NCBI GenBank assembly: GCA_001969505.1
Contig: LSSK01001174.1
Location: 1 to 25,607, forward strand
Origin: Zancudomyces culisetae
Lineage: Eukaryota; Kickxellomycota; Harpellomycetes; Harpellales; Legeriomycetaceae
Direction of reading: 5' to 3'
DNA length: 25,607 nucleotides
Shown here: positions 1-10,328 of the stretch, piece after piece
Numbering within the stretch: position 1 is the stretch's first letter
Layout of the letters: each line of letters opens with the position of its first letter
Notes under the pieces: model-generated
The model's input: the letters and a program-made list of their open reading frames with translations, nothing else
Database searches by the model: none
Told to the model about the DNA's origin: nothing
Position numbers and translations under genes: made by a program

Positions 1-1517
1 TTGTGTATTTTGAAGTTCAGTAAAGGTAATTACAATATATTTAATGCACAGGTGATAATGTGGTGGCGTGGGTATCCCATCTCAGCCCATACTCTAAATA
101 ATCAGGTGTTCTAGCACTACAATGCTTGTTTTCGACTGCTTTAACATTTGTAAAAAGTATTGGGATCTTTTTAAAATGGGAAAAACATTCTCTTTTTTTT
201 CCGAATGGTGTAATGGTATAGTGATGAGCTGGGCCTGCGTAATTTTTTTGTAGACATCTTTCCCAGTTTTACGCGAATTGGAGATAGCGGTTTATATTTA
301 GTTATTGTTTTTGCTTTCACATATTGTCAACTAGGATAGCTATTAGCCAACCAGTACACATTTAGTTGTCTTTTTGCGCATCTTGCGGCTTTTCTCTTCA
401 TGAGTAATAGAATCCTGTGTAATGTTATTATGTGATGTGTCGTTTTTACCAGAAAAAACTATGACATTTTTAAACATTTAATAAATTATTCAAGGTAAAT
501 GACTCAGCCAGTCTATATTTTAATTCGCAAAGTACACATAATATCTATGTAAATGTGAAAAAGCACAACAACCGCTTTAATTTTGCAGATTAGCAAATGC
601 TGTAACATATAGTTGTTATTAGATGCATTCGTGTCTCACGAATACAAGATTATTTGCAACTGAAACAAAAGAGCGCAAAAAAATATTTGTATCATGTTAC
701 TTGACTAGCTCAGTGAACGAATAATGAAATCTTGTGGCATGATGACGTAAGTTTTAACGATGTTATATAAACAGTAGTTGTATATACAACACACTAGTAC
801 CAATGCATAGCAGATTATGTACAACACAAGTAACTATTATGTGTTATTGTATGTTGCTACGCGTTGTAATGTGTTGTGCTTTACTTTGGAGATACTTGAG
901 CATGAAGACTTGAAGCAGTGGGGTGGAGACAACAACCCAAGTTTACTTCGACTTGGTAAATGACTTTTTTTTGAGAAACAACCTTTGAATACACTACTAT
1001 ACGCCAACTTTCTACGTCCGTCTGAACACATAAACAAAAAACCTTCCCCCTGTTCTCTTGAACCTCCCCCTCTCCGTGTGGAGGTTTCCAGACTCAAGTT
1101 TACAACCAGGTCTATGTTTATACGCTTCAAATTATTTGTGACTCCGAGTTAAATAAGCATACATCTTTACACATTACAAACAAATTGTGTTTTTTGTTAA
1201 TCAGCAACGAGTTACTAATGAAGCGCAAACTAGAGAAGCATTTTTTTTAGATACTAGAATTAGGTTGTACAAACCATTGAGAGGATGAATAAGTGATATT
1301 TAATGTATAACGCTAATCAATGTATAAAAGTTGAAGCTACGGACAGGCTTACTAATAAATATAATAGATAAACAGATAGTGTGGTACTCTGAAGAGCATC
1401 ACATAGAATAGTAGCAACAACCACAATCGCGGTGTATGCAACAAACTTTCCTAATGGTAAGAAATTCCTCAGATAAAAATACAGGACAAGGGCCGTCAAC
1501 TAAATTACATACATACT
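1..1517. other. Stretch without a recognisable gene
   Basis: AT-rich DNA with many stops in all frames. A 97-codon open frame on the minus strand (837-1130) has no recognisable motif and an unbalanced composition, so I treat it as chance. An A-box-like string near 206-216 is followed by a T run at 243-249 but has no tRNA fold around it. The left end of the window may carry regulatory sequence of a gene outside it. Confidence 0.6.
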
Positions 1518-1844
1518 TCAAACGTGTACTCTGCTAGACTTTAGCCGAATGGTGTCAAAAAACGTTGGTGGAGAGTAGGGCGACATGCGGCATGGAACTC
1601 TGGGGGGTATAACAATAGGACTAAACCTATAGATGTCCGATAGCAAGGGAGATTCAAACATCTCGATGTTTGCCACTTTATTCTTCGAGTTGCTCTTCTC
1701 CAGGGCAGAAAGGTTAACCATGAAGTCCTCCAATACATCCGTGTTGTCAAAACTGTCTAAAGTTCTGCAGTTATCACTACAGTACAAGGCTGAGTCGGAG
1801 TGATGTATATGTCTTCCGCAGTAAAAGCACCAGTTTGTATCCAT
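1518..1844 (-). CDS. Ecl1-like small zinc-binding protein (108 aa)
   Basis: Single-exon frame of 108 residues starting at the ATG at 1844. The open frame runs further upstream but has no ATG there. The first 26 residues read MDTNWCFYCGRH, then a short linker, then LYCSDNC, giving a C-x2-C-x12-C-x3-C zinc-binding set (Cys 6, 9, 22, 26). This arrangement at the extreme N-terminus, with LYCS and two more residues before the last Cys, is typical of the fungal Ecl1/Ecl2/Ecl3 life-span regulators. These are small nuclear or cytosolic proteins linked to starvation, zinc or sulfur responses. The remainder is low in recognisable structure: an acidic stretch around residues 30-45, then a proline- and serine-rich tail. 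The family call rests on the Cys motif and size only; another small fungal zinc-knuckle protein is possible. The role is inferred from the family. Confidence 0.55.
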   Translation of the reverse strand: MDTNWCFYCGRHIHHSDSALYCSDNCRTLDSFDNTDVLEDFMVNLSALEKSNSKNKVANIEMFESPLLSDIYRFSPIVIPPRVPCRMSPYSPPTFFDTIRLKSSRVHV

Positions 1845-3826
1845 GATCTTATCTTTTATATATTTTTCCGTGATCCACCGGCGGTGTGTTTGTGTGTTAG
1901 AACTTGATTTTATGTGTAAAATTAGCAAGCAGGATAAGTGTTCAGAAGCTTGGACCCAAGGGACAACAAGTGACTTTTTAAAACACAGGCTTTTTCTTTT
2001 CTTATCCTCGCCTCGAGTTAGGAATTTGGTCAGGTATTTATACTAGATCAAGGATGATGCTGCTTAAAAAAAAATACACCATAATAGATGACTATTCAGA
2101 AAAAATGCACCTATTTCCCAAAGTTGTGATTGGGAAATGGTATTACTCATGCATAAGAGTCATTGCTTTGTTAGCCTCTGGTATTTGCGAGAACAAAGTG
2201 CAGATAAATGATCGCTCTTAGACTTTAACATTAGACGTTTAAACTCGAGATTTTCCTAGGAATCTTCGCAGTATTTGCCAAAAAAAAAACTCCCCACCCG
2301 CCTAAAGGATCTCAAATATATGAAGATATATGTGTTTGTGGGACAGGAATATTTATGCCAATAGTTTAGGGCAATTGCACTCAGGTAAATATTGGCTGAT
2401 TGTGGTTTGAGAATTAGCAGAATAATGGATATTAGCATCATATGTGTATTAAAAATAACATGTGTTAGGAAAAAAAATTTTTTTTTTGAGAAAAATGCTA
2501 AAACTTTAATTTGGTCTGTTTTCTAAAAATCTGCGCAATTACATGGCGACTAGAAACGATGCAAAGTATATTAATTCAAATTTGTGACATGATAAAAAGC
2601 ATTCCAATAATATTAAATGGCTAATAGAAATCGTGATATTGGTAGTAATATGACAAATATTTAACCATTGGTCTTTTAGCTGTATTGTAGTAATAAGCAG
2701 TGCAAATTTAGCATAAATTCGCACTTTTCCCGATGTTTATTTTCCATTTGGGACACTGGGATCAGAGAGAAAAACGTTTTTATTATTGCAAATCTAAAAC
2801 TCGCTAACACGTACCATGGCAAATGATTCATTGCCTTTTTCCTAAATAATAAAATTGTAGAGCAAACACAAAAACTCTTGGAATTTTCTTTTAGATGGGC
2901 TAACACTAGCACGTTGAATTCTGCCTTTTCATTGTATTACTATTCCATCTACATGTTCGCCTGATGTTTTGGCAAATTTTCTTTATTACTCTTTGGCCGA
3001 AAAAGCACCAACATTATGCCTGATGCTAAACAGACTGCAAATACAAAAATAAGCGAGAAATAATTTATTTTTTGAAATTGGATAAACACCAAGCATTAAT
3101 AGTTCACTGAGTTTTTTGAGTAGATATTCCTCTTAGCTGTTGTAAGTGTCAGCTAATAGCTGAGATTTAAAGTTATTGGTATCGTAGTACAAGAATTTTG
3201 TTTGAACGGTGTTTCAAAGGCAAAAACATTTCAAAAACACTTGTTAACTCTGCATCTTGGGAAGTGTGTTGGTGAGACCATGTTGCAAATTGTGCATTCA
3301 AACTCAGGCTCAAAGAAGCCTTTTACTACACTATGATGGATGCTACTATTTTTGGTGTACATGAAAATTAAACCGAATCTTTTCATCTAAGTAACTATGT
3401 TTTTTTAAAACATCTGTAACCAGGAGAAGGCCATAAATTCAAATGCCGTTTACTTTTTATAGCTGAGGCTCGTTTGTTTAACAGTGAGGAAATGGAAAAA
3501 GTTGAACGCAAGAAAGAAAAGAGATGGTGCGATTTTGAAGGAAAAGCAACTATTTTGAGGAGGGGGGTTGTAACGCCTACAAATACTTTTGATATGACAT
3601 ATTAACTAAAATAGTGCATTTGTTTTGCTTTTAAAAGGAAGTAACTTACAGAAGCCGGAGAAACGGCATTACCAGGTACAAATATCGACAAATGTACAAA
3701 CGCCAAATGTAAACCCATACGCACAGCTTTGGCTTTAACAGGGTCAAATATATTAGGCAATTTAGTATTTAAAAGCTACTTTGTCCATTTGAGTTGCGCC
3801 GCAAGTGTGAGATGGGAGTATAACAT

Positions 3827-3843
3827 GGGGGAGGGGGGGTGGG
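3827..3843 (+). other. G-rich tract, potential G-quadruplex
   Basis: The run reads GGGGG A GGGGGGG T GGG, enough for four tracts of three G separated by single-base loops. It is conspicuous in otherwise AT-rich DNA. A matching C-rich tract lies at 5393-5405 (eight C, A, four C). Folding is predicted from the pattern only. Confidence 0.45.
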
Positions 3844-4690
3844 TTGGTTCGTAAAAAATAGTCGCGTGGATAGGAAAGCTGAGCGTATCAATACTCACCT
3901 CTCAGAGCAAAACCACTTTATACTTTGTTCGAATTTATTACCAACCACTAATCAGTTCCAATTCAAGTAAGGGAGGACTAAAAGGTCATGATAATTCCAT
4001 AAATCGGGCTAGAATCTTGCCAATTTTTTAATTTATTTAACAAAAAAAACACCAATAAAACGCAAGTCCAAATGTAATATATCTTCATAAAAGATATATT
4101 AATGCAATTATTTTAACAAAGCCCATTTATGTAATTGGATTAGAATTGGAAGACGAATCAATGACCAAAGATTTTTCACCACTTTACAGGCGGAACAGGG
4201 AAAACTTTTGCTCCAACACCGTTTAAGCAAGTTGGCATGAAGTCACATGTATCAGCACACGTTTTTATATCACACTAAAGAATTTATGATCTAGAACCTA
4301 CAAAAATAGTTTTAACAATACCCAAAGTAGCGATGATCCACAACTCACTTTACGTAGCGCAGTTTGTTGCTTTTAATTTGTTTTCTACGATCAAAAACAA
4401 TTAAACGCTTTAATTAATTAAACAAGCAAAATGGTTCATTTTATACCTTAGTTCAATGAAAAGCTTGTTGAGTAAGTGAATATATGGTTATAAGGCGCTT
4501 GAGAATCAAAGTTTAATATAGTTTAGCTAATTCTCTATAAACATTAAATCAAAATACAATATATTGCTGATATACTTGATCACTATGGTCAGCAAATATC
4601 TGATTTCGCGCAAAAAGAACTTCAGTGCTATTAACATGAACCCAGTAAATCTGGCGTTTTATGACATGAAATCGTTATATATGACCAATC

Positions 4691-4713
4691 TAATTAATTA
4701 ATCAATTAATTAA
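4691..4713. repeat. AT-only inverted repeat (TTAATTAAT arms)
   Basis: A short A/T tract of overlapping TTAATTAA units with ATTAATT and AATTAAT arms around a 4-base centre, followed directly by a TATATATATA run. A related TTTAATTAATTAAA occurs near 4410-4423. Probably simple-sequence intergenic DNA. Confidence 0.4.
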
Positions 4714-6308
4714 ATATATATATTACCATTGGACTCCAACGAATAAACCAATAACATGCGTATGTTAAATTACATACTGACCATACCTGCAAAGCGTTGG
4801 TGAATACTTTGTTTTTGGACTGCATCTGGAAGAGTAGACATTCGGGGGTGCAGGTGCACTGCTAAACATAACCTACAACACCTCCACTTCTTTTAGCCAT
4901 ATCTATTGATACATTCTACAAAGAAATGGACTTGAATTTGGCACAGTTTTATATTGTATATAAAGGCTCTTTTCGAGTATACTTGGACAAACACCTGTAT
5001 TAGATAAGACGCAAAATTTTATTTTCTGCGCTTTGTGCGCGTGCTAAGTAATAGATATCTCTCAACAAATCCGTTCAGACGATAAATCTTTGTGTAGGCA
5101 TAATCCCATAGTTGAGTTTACGACAATTACTATTACCTTTACTTCAAACCAACAAAATTGTAAATCTAATCATGTACTAGCCCAAACAAGAGTATACACT
5201 ATGTTTTTATTGCAATTACACAAGAAATGTTATAGTTTAATTCAATAACTTCCTATTTAAATCATATATTATTTGAATTGGGAACTAAATCTATTGTATT
5301 TTGTAAATTCTCAGAAAAAAGTATGTACCAGTAAATGAAAACAAAAGCGGATGTAACTGGAATTTGCTAATTTACCAGGCTTCCAATTGCTACCCCCCCC
5401 ACCCCTGATTAACCTTAAAGTATACTGTTGACATAAGAATACATATTTTTTATTATTGTGATATTTATAAATTCATTTAAGCAAAAAAAAAAAGTAAAAA
5501 GACTGTCAGTCAAATGAAATTACATCCACACCTCCCTTCCTCTGCAAAAAAAGCTGATTTCTCGCGTTTAAGAGCTTAAATAGAACATACACAATAAAAA
5601 ACTGCGATAAAACAAAACAGCAATTGGAAATAAAGAACCAGTGGGAACGCTTACAAAGATGCATAGCATCGATGGTAAAATCGGAATGCAATTTGATTGC
5701 TTTAGTAATTATGATAATTTTTTCTGATTAAGTGATTGGCTGTCACATAGAAAAGGGTGGCGTATTTCCCTAACCTTCAGATTCCGGATGCTCAAATGTA
5801 AATTAAGATACTAAGCTATGATGTACTTTTATCAAACTAAGTTCTAGAATATGAAACTGAGATACCAAGAATAAACGGTAGGGACATTTTAGTTAGTAAT
5901 ATTGCATGGCACAGCAACGACCGTAAAAAACACCACATATATTAGCTATGTATAGCTCAACAAAACACACTTATAGTAATCATATTTGAGGATCAGTATG
6001 ATCGAGATGTTTTAGCGTGTTTAGTGGCCGGTATTGAACATAACTGGTAGAGTGATTTTTCATAAACATAAAACTATACACATATGATAGAGAAAATAAC
6101 AGTGTTCTAGACTAAGAATTTTAGAAAGGCTTGGTGAAATGTAGAGTCCAAAAACAAATAGAAAGCCATAGTATGGAAAAACAAGTCGATTCTAAGGAAA
6201 GACAAACACTGATCTGAAGAGGTAGAGTGTAGGTACAAACATATTACATTAGACAGCGGTTTTGATTGCGCACAAACTGGTCTTGTCAGCACACTCCAAA
6301 TAGAAAGA

Positions 6309-7201
6309 TCAATTGATGAGATCGTAATCGTCGAGCTATTGCATATTATTCACAACGTAAATATAAAGAAAACAAAAATGGAATCGTCAACAGTGAGTCA
6401 ACAAGAAAAGAAAAAGTCAAAAAGCAACTTACTTTGTCGTTGTACTTAAGGATTTTAACTTTAATTTTAGAGTTATCAACCCAAGTCACAAAGTCCTCCA
6501 TACTTCTAGTAACCAAAAATGCCGGATCTGTCACTACCTGTGGCCCAACTCGAACATCTAATTTTATAAACATAATGTGTTACCACTTTTCTTCAAACCT
6601 GAAGCTAAAGATACTTACGTCCTTGTCTGATAAATTTCACTGCCTCTGGAACATTTTCAACCATTTTCAGTTTGCACATAAGAACAGGTAGTCTACGTCT
6701 GCAAATCGAAGAAACAGATATCTTTTCGATCTGTGAAAATGTACTTTTTGTGCTGATAAAGCCGAGGTTGTATAGTTTTTCGAGTAGCTCGGTTTCCTTT
6801 TGGATCCGAATTTCGTCCTTTGAATCAAGAAGCTTTAGCTTGTGACCTATGTGTTGAATCTGTCCCACAACCTTATTATATCTATTATGTGTTAAATTAT
6901 GTTCATATTTTTTTGCTTTATTTTTTCCTGACCAATCCATGAATATTTTTGGATTGTAGAAATATTCAATAAAAGATTTACGAGTAAGAATGAATAAATT
7001 TATATTAAAAAAGCATGTGTATGGAGGTAAAATGTACCGAAATATTCAGGATTTCACCACTTACTTTATATATTCCTCGCGTTTTTCCAGCTGGTACCTC
7101 CTCATAACCTCAATTTCCCGAACATTGTGCTCGTTTTTCCATTCTAAAAAGTCAACCTTTCGGAGAAGCTTTTTTTCGTGATATTTTAGTTTTCTTACCA
7201 T
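6309..7201 (-). CDS. IMP3: U3 snoRNP protein IMP3 (183 aa, 4 exons)
   Basis: Exons on the minus strand: 7201-7065, 6881-6619, 6557-6433 and 6335-6309 (stop TGA), with introns of 182, 61 and 97 nt, all starting GTAAGT and ending TAG. They join in frame to 183 residues, the same length as yeast Imp3. IMP3 is a nucleolar component of the small-subunit processome that pairs U3 snoRNA with pre-rRNA for early 18S cleavages. Diagnostic pieces seen: start [22 protein letters not shown]; middle [14 protein letters not shown] and the strongly conserved [15 protein letters not shown]; then FIRQGHVRVGP across exons 2 and 3, the S4-type RNA-binding segment; then [20 protein letters not shown]; end LDDYDLIN, like the acidic end of yeast Imp3. 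The 27-nt last exon is easy to miss. The gene lies head-to-head with the SPF45-like gene. Confidence 0.97.
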
Positions 7202-7678
7202 TGTTCCACTCGATTAGTTGCTGTTATTTTTGGCTGATCGCTTAGCTTTCGTTGTTGTTACAGATAAATCAGTTTAGTGCTTTAAAGCCAAAAAGTATAT
7301 ATATGCAAATTTTTTTTTTATTTCTGTTGATTTCACTCAAAAGCAAAAAATTTTTCATGGTATGATACAATTTTAGGAAAAATGTATTGTGCGCAAAATA
7401 TTGTGGTGAGATGAGTAATTTTCCAAAAAAAAAACGCTAAACTATAACCAGTAAACTTTCAATGACTTGCACCTGTACAACAGGAATTAACCAAACCATT
7501 AGGACTATTATTTCTGTGCACATATTGGGCTGTTAAAAGCGTAATTTTTATTAATAGATATTTAATAAGCGTGTGCCATACATATCAAAAATAGCTTGTA
7601 CTCTAGGATTTATTTCAAACCAACAACGGATATTTACATTAAATTATGATACTACAGTAATATAAAAAAGAGCAAAAA
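7202..7678. promoter_or_regulatory. Shared bidirectional promoter interval, IMP3 / SPF45-like
   Basis: The start codons of IMP3 (7201, leftward) and the SPF45-like gene (7679, rightward) are 477 bp apart with no gene between, so both promoters must lie here. The interval is AT-rich with several A/T runs (for example 7309-7320 and 7426-7434). TATA-like strings occur near 7296-7304, but I cannot place a transcription start for either gene. Confidence 0.6.
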
Positions 7679-8927
7679 ATGGATATATTTAGTGGATTAC
7701 CACCCCCTACGAAAAAGGATAAAAATTCGATTGACATTTTTGGAGATGGTAAGATTGCAGGATATTTAATATTCGGATTTAACCATATGTATGTCTTTAA
7801 AAAACTGGTGCATAATGATTGAGTAAAAAATAATGATTAAAAATTAAAAAAATCTAAAAGATAACGCTGATGAGACAATTGCCAACGCGAAAAGCGGCAG
7901 TGGAATCGAAGGAAATGTGAGGAAAAAAACATGGAGTACGCAACTATTCAAGCCAATAATAAGGCGACCGCAAAAGGTCAAACCTCTTCTTGGAGCTACT
8001 GCAAAAAGTGTAGGAAATCCAAGACACAATCCTTTGGCATCAGATGACGAGGAAATAACTCAGAACGGTGATTCGGGCCCATCAGGCAATAAACCAGATA
8101 CTCAAGACAGCGCGGGTGCGATTAAAAGACCGGTCGAGGAGCTCACTTCCTTTAGATCCAGCAATAGTAAACATTCAGAAATCAAAGATGTAAGGCCCTC
8201 ATATAGAACAGGTGGTGCCAGCGGAAAAACTGTACCAGCTTTATGGACAGAACGAGATATAGATATAGTGCCGGCTGAAACAAAGGTCAGCGATATAGTG
8301 CCCTTGACCAGAAAAGAGCCAACCCGTACATCTTTTAATCTTTCAGAATATCTTCCATCGATTGATAACAAAAGGGGATTTAACCCAAATCACCCTCAAA
8401 AGGGAAAAAAATACTCTACAGAGCGGAGCTCAATCATTTCTGAAAAGTTTGATGAGAATGAGCTTTATAACCCTGCAAAACCAAACTCCTACCAACAATA
8501 CAAGGAATGGGAGCATGAGAAACGAAAACGTGAGTTGATTTTATACATGAAGCATAGAGAAAATCGGGACAAAAGAGATGCGAGAAGGAATAGAGATTAC
8601 TCTTCTAGCTACTCGCAAAGTTCACGAAGTGAGTCTTACGATTCGGATAAATCCTACTCCTCAAGTGGTTCTCGTGGAGGTGGAGGGGCCTATAGACGCG
8701 ATAGGAGATATAGTAGGATAGATCCTGAGAGTGACTACAGTACGGATGCCGAGAATAACCGGAATGAGCATATTTCTGAATACGCTAGTAGCCATAGTGC
8801 AAAAGAAGATAGATTTGATGATAATCCTACCAATGATCACCGGTATAAGGCACAACTTCTGAATGCTGAAACGGGCGAAGAAGCATACTTAGCAAGATTG
8901 CGAATGTCTCAGCATGACAGCAAGTGA
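7679..8927 (+). CDS. SPF45/RBM17-like N-terminal protein lacking G-patch and RRM (378 aa, 2 exons)
   Basis: Exons 7679-7748 and 7861-8927, with an intron of 112 nt (GTAAGA...AAG), joining through a GAT codon. Features that fit the N-terminal half of fungal SPF45/RBM17 splicing factors: start MDIFSGLPPP; WSTQLFKPIIRRPQK at residues 48-62; YNPAKPNSYQQYKEWEHEKR from residue 226; an Arg/Ser-rich stretch at about 265-309; and GEEAYLARLRMS at about 362-373. In SPF45 proteins these precede a G-patch and a C-terminal U2AF-homology RRM that binds SF3b and acts in 3' splice-site choice. Here a TGA follows five residues later. I see no GLGK-type G-patch core in any plus-strand frame before the next gene. 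It could be a genuinely short protein, a truncated paralogue, or a different Arg/Ser-rich nuclear protein. The gene structure is firmer than the family call. Confidence 0.55.
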
Positions 8928-9946
8928 AATTATGGATTTAATGTTGGTCACGGTAGTCCTTAATCTTTGTGAGTATCAGTAATAGCAAATACACTGTATA
9001 CGTTTCACATAAAGCCAAATTAATTGCTATAGTTATCATCATCATCGCTCTTTTTGCCCATTCCTTTGTAAATTTTCATCACAGTAACGACTAGCCTGTC
9101 TGGTTTTTATTGCTCGCTAAGTGTGTATTAAATGAAAATGATAAAGGTTCAAAGTAAAAAACTAATATCCAGATGTGTATATCCTGAAACTGTCACCGAG
9201 CACATGGTCTATCAGAATCCTGTACACAAAACTTTTTGTGGTCCTGGTTCCTTTGTTTACATAAAATTCTGTACTAAAAAAAACAAAATAAAAAACCAGT
9301 TTGGATCCTGGTTGACGGTTTTTTTTATTTTGGAATGCACCACTAGCATTATCTGTTTCACCAAAATAGTTTATCCTTAGCAATGAAAATAAATTTGGCC
9401 TGATTTGTTTGCATGAAGTATCTTTTTAAAGCAGAGGTGTATTTGGCTTGTGTATGTGAAGACTACACATGAGTCATATGTGGAGTGCTTTCTGGGTCGG
9501 GTTGTGGATAGCTAAAGCACACAGTCTCCATATCACAATTTCCGAAATAACATTTACTTTAAGTTTTTTTTTTCGAGTTTGCGATTTGAGTTATACATTG
9601 GTGGATACTCTGAATAGACTAAGACATATGTTACATTATTCCCCATTCTTTACTTCACTGAAAGTTTCGTTTATTTAATACTTTTGTTTTAAAGCTGTAC
9701 GCAGAAATACACACAACCTAATAAACAAAACACTAGAGATACAATTCAAAATTTTTTGTTTTATTACTAAATATCCATGTCAGGCAAGTTAACTAAGGGA
9801 TGATATTACAAATAAAAAAGGGTATCACAAAGAACCTGAAATAGTCAAAAATAAAACACCCATTAATCACAAAGTTTGATGACTAACATTGCCTAGAACG
9901 GGCACTTTGTATTAGAATAAAAGTGAAAAATATATTCTTAATTTAT
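8928..9946. other. 3' flank of the SPF45-like gene, no further gene seen
   Basis: Convergent interval between the SPF45-like gene (+) and the small membrane-protein gene (-). Frames at 9132-9380 (+), 9162-9383 (-) and 9469-9678 (+) have no recognisable motif and overlap each other, so I read them as chance. I checked this stretch specifically for a G-patch or RRM continuation and did not see one. Confidence 0.55.
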
Positions 9947-10150
9947 TCAGTCTTCCTTTTCTTGTTGCTCGCACTGTTTTTTCATCATTGACGACAGACT
10001 CATAAAACAACCAACAACAGTTGCTATAAGAATCACAATAATGATCGCGAATTCCCATGTCTCCAATTTTGTAGCTTCTTCCCTATAAGCCCGGAGGATT
10101 GGATCATAATCCATCTGTTCAAATCCACTCTGTTCTATTATTCTATCCAT
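9947..10150 (-). CDS. Small single-pass membrane protein (67 aa), unrecognised
   Basis: The frame extends upstream to 10258 but opens there with GTG. The first ATG is at 10150, in an A-rich context (AAGAAAATGG), giving 67 residues. Residues 1-28 are polar and acidic (MDRIIEQSGFEQMDYDP at the start). Residues about 34-54 form a strong hydrophobic helix (FAIIIVILIATVVGCFMSL). The tail is charged (MMKKQCEQQEKED). There is no signal peptide, so a single-pass protein with the basic residues right after the helix is likely. An AATAAA overlaps the stop region (9941-9946, minus strand) and a TATATAAA box lies 171 nt upstream of the ATG. I do not recognise the family. Small mitochondrial or ER membrane subunits have this architecture, but nothing visible decides between them. 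Confidence 0.5.
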   Translation of the reverse strand: MDRIIEQSGFEQMDYDPILRAYREEATKLETWEFAIIIVILIATVVGCFMSLSSMMKKQCEQQEKED

Positions 10151-10320
10151 TTTCTTGTTGGGTTTATGACAATGCACTAAGTAAAATGATTCTTGACACC
10201 AAAAAATAGGAATTTCTTTGCCCCTTTTCCCGTTTCTTTCTTTCAAGGAGATATTCACACTATATTACGTAGATCGGATGTGGTTGATGAAAAGTATCCT
10301 CGGGAGCGTGGACAGTACTG

Positions 10321-10328
10321 TTTATATA
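10321..10328 (-). promoter_or_regulatory. TATA box upstream of the 67-aa membrane protein gene
   Basis: Reads TATATAAA on the minus strand, within CCTATATAAAC, and is flanked by GC-richer DNA so it stands out. It lies 171 nt upstream of the chosen ATG. With initiation about 30 nt downstream, the 5' UTR would be roughly 140 nt, which fits the ATG at 10150 and leaves the open frame above it untranslated. Confidence 0.45.

Larger units (their letters stand above)
1845..6308. other. 4.5 kb stretch with no gene I can assemble
   Basis: No open frame with recognisable homology. The stretch is AT-rich but contains short GC-richer islands (about 3240-3340, 3640-3745, 4190-4260, 4780-4870) bounded by plausible GTAAGN donors and pyrimidine-AG acceptors on one or both strands. 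I tried to join them on both strands. Several frames stay open in each island, so neither strand nor frame could be fixed. It also holds a G-run cluster at 3827-3843, a C-run at 5393-5405 and TTAATTAA-rich palindromic DNA near 4691-4713. It may contain a small-exon gene, a spliced noncoding RNA or only intergenic DNA. Confidence 0.5.

Noticed and set aside
200-250. tRNA-like A-box string (TGGTGTAATGG) followed by a T run
   Set aside because: No acceptor stem, anticodon arm or B-box can be folded around it, and the T run interrupts the gene body. At most a chance match or a tRNA scrap.
837-1130. 97-codon open frame on the minus strand
   Set aside because: No recognisable motif, Ser/Arg-rich composition, no neighbouring splice or promoter support.
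3650-3718. Minus-strand frame starting MGLHLAFVHLSIFVPG and ending at a GTAAGT, first read as a signal-peptide exon
   Set aside because: Another frame of the same island is also open and Cys-rich, and the plus strand gives a competing exon. No downstream exon continues the signal-peptide frame convincingly.
4199-4273. Cys-rich minus-strand exon (TCADTCDFMPTC) suggesting a secreted protein
   Set aside because: The same bases read as equally plausible exons on the plus strand after a good TTTACAG acceptor. I could not assemble a consistent multi-exon protein.
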